From contig DCHQ01000036.1 of NCBI GenBank assembly GCA_002314855.1, forward strand, positions 1 through 42,112: 42,112 nt of DNA, given 5' to 3'. The translations under genes and the position numbers were made by a program. This document shows positions 37,600 through 42,112 of this stretch, piece after piece. Each line of letters begins with the position of its first letter. Positions within the stretch are counted from its first letter, which is position 1. The DNA comes from Lachnospiraceae bacterium UBA1748 (lineage in GTDB: Bacteria; Bacillota; Clostridia; Lachnospirales; Lachnospiraceae). Below the pieces are notes generated by a model. The model worked only from the letters and a program-made list of their open reading frames with translations, was not told the origin of the DNA and did not search any database.

Positions 37600-38561
37600 C
37601 CCATGCGCCTCCTTACTCTTAATCCGAGTGATACCAGGAATGCAAGGCTAAGAGCGATTGCAAATGGAACCATACCTGTTTGTATCTTAGTTACTATAAG
37701 TGTGCAGACAAAAGCCATGAGCAGGTAAATACCTGACTGCCATTTCCTTTTAGTAATACCATAAAAGCATTCGTACACAGCAAAAGGAATAAGCACAGAA
37801 TAGCAAAAAGTCTCTCCCGAAAAGCCTTTAAGCGTCTGATAATAAAACGTACTGTTTTTAGAAAATGTTCCCATTAGATTAAGTACTATAATTCCACATA
37901 CAAAGAACATTGTTCGTTTTATTTTATTCTCTTCTTCGAAAAAAGCATCCGCCCACACATAGTAGGCGAATATTGTTAGCACCAGAACCCATACTGGCAT
38001 AGCGCCCAATACTACTGTCTCAGAATCAGTTCCAAAGAGTTCTGTAATATAACCATAGAAATATGGCAAAGTAATAAGTTTATCAGCTGTTTCAAGTTCT
38101 CCAGCAGCATAATCCTGTCCTGTAAGAGGATTAACCTTAAAGCAGGTATTAGTCGTCATAACTGTATTAACAGTTTCAAGGCTGCTATCACTGCTTCCGT
38201 CTGCTTCTAGTACCAAAAAACAAATTACTGACGCCATAAGCGACAAGAATATGATAACAAGAGGTAATAGTGTCACCGAGTTTTTCACCTCAAAATGAGC
38301 TGCTATCTTTTTCTTGTTAACAACTATACTTATTATCAGTAATAAAAGTAATCCAAGGCTAAATGCCAGACTTATAAAATGAAAATCGTTAGCAATAGAC
38401 GTGCCTACATGGACAAAAATCTCCCACAATATCAAAACAAAAAAAGTGCCAATGAGGCAGACCCTGGTAGGCCTGCCGTCATTGTCACGTAGTAATCCGC
38501 TTAGCATTACACCTAACAAATATGAAATTGATATCAAAAACAAAGGTGCAATAATTACCAT
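37593..38561 (-). CDS. Polytopic membrane protein, first part of a probable split DUF6077-like protein
   Basis: A 322-residue protein with about nine hydrophobic helices. A large external stretch after the third or fourth helix holds TNTCFKVNPLTGQDYAAGEL, and a later FSGETFCYSVLIPFAVYE helix follows. It ends abruptly after an arginine-rich RVRRRMGW. The resemblance to DUF6077 proteins is from memory and needs a profile search. It begins 15 bases after fcl with a weak GGGA site. Confidence 0.66.
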   Translation of the reverse strand: MVIIAPLFLISISYLLGVMLSGLLRDNDGRPTRVCLIGTFFVLILWEIFVHVGTSIANDFHFISLAFSLGLLLLLIISIVVNKKKIAAHFEVKNSVTLLPLVIIFLSLMASVICFLVLEADGSSDSSLETVNTVMTTNTCFKVNPLTGQDYAAGELETADKLITLPYFYGYITELFGTDSETVVLGAMPVWVLVLTIFAYYVWADAFFEEENKIKRTMFFVCGIIVLNLMGTFSKNSTFYYQTLKGFSGETFCYSVLIPFAVYECFYGITKRKWQSGIYLLMAFVCTLIVTKIQTGMVPFAIALSLAFLVSLGLRVRRRMGW

Positions 38562-38576
38562 ATATTTCCCAAAGAT

Positions 38577-39521
38577 TTACATTCTTGCTGATGCAACATT
38601 TTCCTTAAACCAGTTATATGCAAGCTCAACGCCTTCCTCAAGGTCAACCTTATGACAAAAGCCCATCTCATGAAGCTTGCTAACATCTGTAAGCTTTCTT
38701 GGAGTACCATCTGGCATATCCTTATTCCATACTATCTCGCCTTCATAGCCCACTGTCTTCTTAACAGTTTCAGCAAGCTGCTTGATAGTTACTTCCTTGC
38801 CTGTACCAATATTAACATGCTGTTCGCCCTCATAATTCTCAAGAAGGAATACACATGCATCAGCCATATCGTCAACATAAAGGAACTCACGAAGAGGTGA
38901 GCCTGTTCCCCAAAGCTCTACACTTGGAGTATTATTCACCTTAGCCTCATGAAACTTTCTAATCATAGCTGGCATAACATGAGAGCCATTTAGCTCATAA
39001 TTATCATGTGGTCCATAAAGATTTGTTGGCATACAGCTAATAAAATTATCGCCATACTGACGCTTAAAATACTTACACATCTGCATACCTGAAATCTTAG
39101 CAAGTGCATAAGCCTCATTGGTCTGCTCAAGTGGTCCAGTAAGAAGTGCGTCCTCGGGAATAGGCTGTGGTGCCATCTTAGGATATATACAGGTACTTCC
39201 AAGGAAAAGAAGTTTCTTAACCTTATAATCGTGAGCACACTTAATAACATTACACTGAATCTGAAGATTCTCGTAAGCAAAATCAGCTGGTGCAGTATTA
39301 TTAGCATTAATTCCGCCTACCTTGGCAGCTGCCAATATAACAACGTCTGGTCTTTCTGCTTCAAAGAAATTTCTTACGGCAAGCTGATCAAGAAGATCAA
39401 GTTCACTATGAGTACGACCTATAACATTGGTATAGCCCTGTCTCTCGAGGGATCTTACTATTGCGCTTCCAACCAGGCCTCGATGACCTGCAACATAAAT
39501 CTTATCATTCTTTTCCATCAC
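38577..39521 (-). CDS. fcl: GDP-L-fucose synthase (GDP-4-keto-6-deoxymannose epimerase/reductase)
   Basis: A 314-residue SDR enzyme giving GDP-L-fucose from GDP-4-keto-6-deoxy-D-mannose with NADPH. GHRGLVGSA at 12-20, AAKVGGINANN near 65-75, LGSTCIYPK at 107-115 and YALAK at 138-142 are the Fcl signature. No gmd (GDP-mannose dehydratase) gene is in the window. The start is GTG 39521 (AAGGA 7 bases before) or the next codon, ATG 39518. The structured repeat element lies directly upstream. Confidence 0.94.
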   Translation of the reverse strand: MMEKNDKIYVAGHRGLVGSAIVRSLERQGYTNVIGRTHSELDLLDQLAVRNFFEAERPDVVILAAAKVGGINANNTAPADFAYENLQIQCNVIKCAHDYKVKKLLFLGSTCIYPKMAPQPIPEDALLTGPLEQTNEAYALAKISGMQMCKYFKRQYGDNFISCMPTNLYGPHDNYELNGSHVMPAMIRKFHEAKVNNTPSVELWGTGSPLREFLYVDDMADACVFLLENYEGEQHVNIGTGKEVTIKQLAETVKKTVGYEGEIVWNKDMPDGTPRKLTDVSKLHEMGFCHKVDLEEGVELAYNWFKENVASARM

Positions 39522-39585
39522 TAAATAATCCTTCCGTTTTATCTTTCTTTCGCCTGGTCCTGGTACTTCGAATTAATCATTCTCT

Positions 39586-39669
39586 CGCCTGGTCCTACCA
39601 TCGAATAAAACTTTCTTCTCCGACGCTTCGCTAATGTCGAAGAAAGTATTTTCGATGCTCTCCCAGGCG
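39586..39669 (-). other. Three-helix hairpin near the fcl start
   Basis: Perfect complementary arms occur in nested order: CGCCTGG (39586-39592) with CCAGGCG (39663-39669), CATCGAA (39599-39605) with TTCGATG (39651-39657), and ACTTTCTTC (39610-39618) with GAAGAAAGT (39639-39647). That is 23 paired positions around a 20-base loop. There is no U-run after it, so it is not a usual terminator. Confidence 0.85.
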
Positions 39670-39695
39670 TAGCACTTTCGCATCGTCTTCATAGT

Positions 39696-39814
39696 TTTGT
39701 ATGTTCTACTTCAGACGCGTTCCCACTCCGTTTTGAACGTAGCAGTACTAAATTCGCGATAAATCGCTCATTAAGTGCTGACGTCCAAAAAGGGTCTGCA
39801 GCAGAACACACAAA
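39696..39814 (-). other. Long hairpin of the repeat-like element
   Basis: Outer arms 39696-39716 and 39794-39814 pair over 21 positions on the minus strand with one mismatch and two G-U pairs. Next, 39728-39740 pairs with 39781-39793 (one mismatch, one G-U), then AGCA (39741-39744) with TGCT. The tip is GCGA-TAAA-TCGC (39756-39767). A competing outer pair GTTTTGTAT (39694-39702) with ATACAAAAC (39852-39860) would replace part of the stem. Confidence 0.82.
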
Positions 39815-39888
39815 GCTATTTCGACGTCTAAAATGTGTATACATTTCACCTATACAAAACCATAAGACGGCACAGGCTTTAACCGCCC

Positions 39889-40347
39889 CTAGAAGAAGTT
39901 GCAAATAATGTAGGCCATGAATACGCCAAGTACCGCGCCTGCAAATACCTGGATTGGGCTGTGGCCCACGAACTCCTTGAGTTTATCTTCTACTGACATA
40001 GGCTTACCCATATCAGAAAATGTTTCCATCATTTCATTGATAACCTTGGCCTGACGACCTGTCTCTCGGCGAACACCAAGAGCATCGTACATAACAACCA
40101 CGGCCAAAATAAAGGCTACGGCGAACTCACCGCCACCAAGTCCATAGTTAAGTGCTACTGCGGTAGCAAGTGAGCATACTGTTGCTGAATGAGAACTAGG
40201 CATACCACCTGTTCCTACAAGTCTTTCCGCAACAAATGCTTTATTAAGAATCATATGAATAATAGTTTTTAGTACCTGCGCAGTCAACCATGCTGCAGCT
40301 GCAGATATCAGAATTCTATTATTAAAAATTTCCATCACAATACTCAT
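39889..40347 (-). CDS. DUF212 (divergent PAP2) membrane protein
   Basis: A 152-residue protein with about four helices. GTGGMPSSHSATVCSLATAV at about 46-65 carries the conserved SSHS of acid phosphatase/PAP2-like proteins, and VVVMYDALGVRRETGRQA follows; this is the DUF212 form. A role in polyprenyl-phosphate or lipid-phosphate turnover is possible but untested for this family. AGGTGG precedes the ATG. It follows rmlD by 10 bases. Confidence 0.88.
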   Translation of the reverse strand: MSIVMEIFNNRILISAAAAWLTAQVLKTIIHMILNKAFVAERLVGTGGMPSSHSATVCSLATAVALNYGLGGGEFAVAFILAVVVMYDALGVRRETGRQAKVINEMMETFSDMGKPMSVEDKLKEFVGHSPIQVFAGAVLGVFMAYIICNFF

Positions 40348-40357
40348 CGCTAACCAC

Positions 40358-41212
40358 CTAGACCTCTGCCAATCCAGACTCCATATATTCCTTTATGGCA
40401 TCTTTCCAATCGGCAAATTTGAAATCGGTTGTAGATGAGAACATATAATTATCAAGGACAGAATAAGCTGGTCTCTTGGCTGGAGTAGGATATTCATCTG
40501 TTGTTATATGCTCAACCTTAGTTGTAAGGCCAGCGAGTCTATAAAATTCCTCTGTAAAATCAGCCCAGCTACATACGCCCTCACAGGTACCATGAAATAT
40601 ACCATAGTTATCCGATGGAACAAGCACGCCTATAGCTTTAGCAAGTTCCTTGGCAGATGTTGGGCTACCAACCTGGTCTCCTACTACTCTTACTGTATCA
40701 TTGGTTTTGCCAAGACCAAGCATAGTCTTAACAAAATTCTTGCCATCGCCATATAACCATGCAGTACGTACTATAAAGTACTTATCCGCAAACTGCTGAA
40801 CAAAGTGCTCGCCCTGAAGCTTAGTTCTTCCATATGCACTCTGTGGTGCCACTTCATCGTACTCTCTATATGGATGATCATTATCACCAGCAAACACATA
40901 ATCAGTAGATATATGGATAAGCTTAGCTCCAAATTCTTTTGATGCAATTGCCAGATTTCTAGGTCCGATAGCATTAATTTTAAATGCCAAATCTTCCTGA
41001 GTCTCACATGCATTAACATTGGTATGCGCAGCGCAGTTAATAATTGCATAAGGCTTCACATCGCCAACAAATTTCATAACTGCTTCTATATTAGTAATAT
41101 CAAGCTCTGCTACATCTGTATTAACAAGCTCATATTCATTACTACCCTTATAATATTCATTAACAGCCTTACCAAGCTGTCCATTACATCCAGTAACTAT
41201 TATTTTCTTCAT
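40358..41212 (-). CDS. rmlD: dTDP-4-dehydrorhamnose reductase
   Basis: A 284-residue SDR enzyme, last step of dTDP-L-rhamnose synthesis. GCNGQLG at 8-14, CAAHTNVNACE near 60-70, STDYVFAGD at 102-110, YGRTK at 127-131 and DQVGSPTSAKELA near 180 identify it. rmlA, rmlB and rmlC are absent from the window. GGGAG lies 9 bases before the ATG. It is the first gene of the minus-strand series and diverges from the DUF3048 gene. Confidence 0.94.
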   Translation of the reverse strand: MKKIIVTGCNGQLGKAVNEYYKGSNEYELVNTDVAELDITNIEAVMKFVGDVKPYAIINCAAHTNVNACETQEDLAFKINAIGPRNLAIASKEFGAKLIHISTDYVFAGDNDHPYREYDEVAPQSAYGRTKLQGEHFVQQFADKYFIVRTAWLYGDGKNFVKTMLGLGKTNDTVRVVGDQVGSPTSAKELAKAIGVLVPSDNYGIFHGTCEGVCSWADFTEEFYRLAGLTTKVEHITTDEYPTPAKRPAYSVLDNYMFSSTTDFKFADWKDAIKEYMESGLAEV

Positions 41213-41423
41213 TGCTAAAAACTCCCTATAACAATAGATAGTATAAAAACGTTATTTGCACGTTTCGCATACACTATATATATTACAACTTGAAGCCATT
41301 ATTTTCAACTAATCTTGTTAGGTATGCGAGTTGTATATCAACTTATTATTATGATATAATCCGCAAATAGGTTATAAACCTAAAATAACAAAAGAATATT
41401 GAAAGAGAGGATAATCAACTAAA
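41213..41423. promoter_or_regulatory. Divergent intergenic region of rmlD and the DUF3048 gene
   Basis: This 211-base AT-rich gap holds a good plus-strand promoter (41331-41360). For rmlD only a -10-like TATACT (41245-41240) is seen, with no good -35. Inverted arms CGCATAC (41266-41272) and GTATGCG (41322-41328) flank the middle, the right one ending two bases before the plus -35; they could be operator halves or chance. Confidence 0.5.
41331..41360 (+). promoter_or_regulatory. Promoter of the DUF3048 lipoprotein gene
   Basis: TTGTAT (41331-41336) and TATAAT (41355-41360) are 18 bases apart, with TGA making an extended -10. The predicted leader is about 57 bases. A GAGAGG at 41405-41410 lies 13 bases from the ATG, rather far for a ribosome site. 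Confidence 0.72.
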
Positions 41424-42112
41424 ATGAAACGACTAACTTATTTATTACTTTCTTCTGTTTTATGCCTTGGCTTAATGGCAGGTTGCACTGGTAATACCGC
41501 GGAGGAGCCTCCAGTTACTCCTATAGATGTAGTAACTGGCGATGACCTTGGTACTGACAATGTAGAAACACCTGAGGTTTCTGGCAATGAAGTAATCGCA
41601 GAGCCTGAAGAGCAGGAAGTTCTCCCTGAAGGAATGGTGCGTAGTTCACTTACAAATGAGCTTATCCCTGAAGAGGTTGCCAACAAAAGACCTGTTGCAG
41701 TAATGATTCCTATGGACAAGGTTGCTCAGCCAGACTTCAACAACTCCAAAGCTGGAGTAGTATACGAAGCTCTCGTTGAAGGTTCTATCACAAGAACAAT
41801 GAATATCATTGAAGATTGGGATGAACTTGAGAAGATTGGTAACATCCGAAGTGTAAGACCTTATTTCATCTTCTGGCACTGGGAGTGGGATGCAATCCTT
41901 CTTCATGACGGAGGTCCATCAATCTACGTTAACGACCTTCTTGCCAATGAGCTTACTAACAATATTAGTGGAGCAGGTTTTAGAACTAGCGACAGAAGTG
42001 CTCCTCATAACGAATACTACTCTGCTAGCATCGTCAACAAATACATTGACAGCTATGGCTACCAGAGAGAACACAGAGACACATTTGTTCCTAACCACTT
42101 TAACTTCGCTAA
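41424..42112 (+). CDS. DUF3048 (YerB-like) lipoprotein, 3' end cut by the window
   Basis: The frame is open from ATG 41424 to the edge (229 codons). A lipoprotein signal peptide ends at the lipobox LMAGC (C21). An acidic, threonine-rich linker (about 22-75) follows, then the DUF3048 domain with RPVAVMIPMDKVAQPD, VVYEALVEGSITR and IRSVRPYF. YerB-like proteins are surface lipoproteins of Firmicutes with no settled function. It is transcribed away from the polysaccharide genes and need not belong to them. Confidence 0.9.
   Translation, partial: MKRLTYLLLSSVLCLGLMAGCTGNTAEEPPVTPIDVVTGDDLGTDNVETPEVSGNEVIAEPEEQEVLPEGMVRSSLTNELIPEEVANKRPVAVMIPMDKVAQPDFNNSKAGVVYEALVEGSITRTMNIIEDWDELEKIGNIRSVRPYFIFWHWEWDAILLHDGGPSIYVNDLLANELTNNISGAGFRTSDRSAPHNEYYSASIVNKYIDSYGYQREHRDTFVPNHFNFA

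Larger units (their letters stand above)
39541..39888 (-). repeat. Structured non-coding repeat-like element between the PAP2-like gene and fcl
   Basis: This 350-base gap has no convincing gene but is full of inverted and direct repeats. Two large hairpins fill it (39586-39669 and 39696-39814), with a small one at 39831-39846 (AAATGT/ACATTT) and a duplicated 12-mer next to fcl. In the long hairpin three non-Watson-Crick positions are G-U pairs on the minus strand but A-C on the plus strand, so the fold suits the operon strand. Conceptual translation gives frame-broken pieces such as EDDAKVLRLGEHRKYFLRH, which I recall from spurious short proteins in Butyrivibrio-group genomes; this memory is unverified. 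It could be a dispersed repeat, a leader RNA, or both. Confidence 0.75.

Noticed and set aside
39586..39669. Hairpin near fcl as a Rho-independent terminator
   Set aside because: No U-run follows on either strand, and the next gene in the same direction starts about 65 bases on.
39689..39904. A 71-codon minus-strand open frame between the PAP2-like gene and fcl
   Set aside because: It overlaps the end of the PAP2-like gene and covers one arm of the long hairpin; the likely continuation is in another frame, so it looks like a translated repeat and not a gene.
41438..41906. Two minus-strand open frames at the right end
   Set aside because: Both are antisense to the DUF3048 gene, which has a signal peptide, lipobox and conserved domain in the plus frame.
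1..42112. tRNA or rRNA genes, CRISPR arrays, transposases or integrases
   Set aside because: None seen by eye; all long frames are explained by glycan-related genes, and the only repeat cluster (39541-39888) lacks the regular unit and spacer pattern of CRISPR.

Overview
The window is almost entirely one surface-polysaccharide locus. Thirty-eight genes lie head to tail on the minus strand, from about 41212 down to 51, and end at a strong Rho-independent terminator (1-32). One divergent plus-strand gene, a DUF3048 lipoprotein cut by the window edge, sits at the right end. Low GC, AGGAG-type ribosome binding sites, an EpsG-type polymerase, a YveK/CpsC-type chain-length protein and the DUF3048 lipoprotein point to a Firmicute. 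A Lachnospiraceae member near Butyrivibrio/Pseudobutyrivibrio is my best guess, not a proven assignment.

Layout in transcription order (right to left). Head, 41212-38577: rmlD, a DUF212/PAP2-like membrane protein, a 350-bp structured non-coding repeat-like element, and fcl (GDP-fucose synthase). Region A, 38561-22k: a two-gene membrane-protein pair, a GT2, a first polyprenyl-phosphate sugar-1-phosphate transferase, a Wzz-like protein, two more GT2 enzymes, an EpsG/Wzy-type polymerase, two GT4 enzymes, a GT-A enzyme, a GT52/polysialyltransferase-like enzyme, a PglK-like ABC flippase, and an MBOAT + DHHW O-acetylation pair. Region B, 21871-16858: pseB, pseI, pseG, pseC and pseF for CMP-pseudaminic acid, behind their own promoter. 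Region C, 16861-7941: a GNAT-acyltransferase3-GtrA fusion, an SGNH hydrolase, GtrA, a WecE-type aminotransferase, two large membrane proteins, a GNAT and a GtrB-like GT2. Region D, 7941-51: a second sugar-1-phosphate transferase, a GT4, UDP-GalNAcA synthesis (WbpO/WbpP-like), a DUF2334 deacetylase and two GT4 enzymes.

Together the genes could make one or two lipid-linked repeat-unit glycans containing pseudaminic acid, a HexNAc uronic acid and probably a 4-amino-6-deoxyhexose, with O-acetyl decoration. The most interesting points are: the missing PseH step probably supplied by a GNAT domain buried in a three-domain fusion (or by a second GNAT gene); a sialyltransferase-like enzyme that is a good candidate pseudaminyltransferase; a strongly folded repeat-like RNA element whose pairing works better on the operon strand; two copies of the initiating transferase; a Wzz protein with a tail resembling a degenerate tyrosine kinase; and a probable GtrA/GtrB/GT-C side-branch system. 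No tRNA, rRNA, CRISPR array or insertion sequence was seen.
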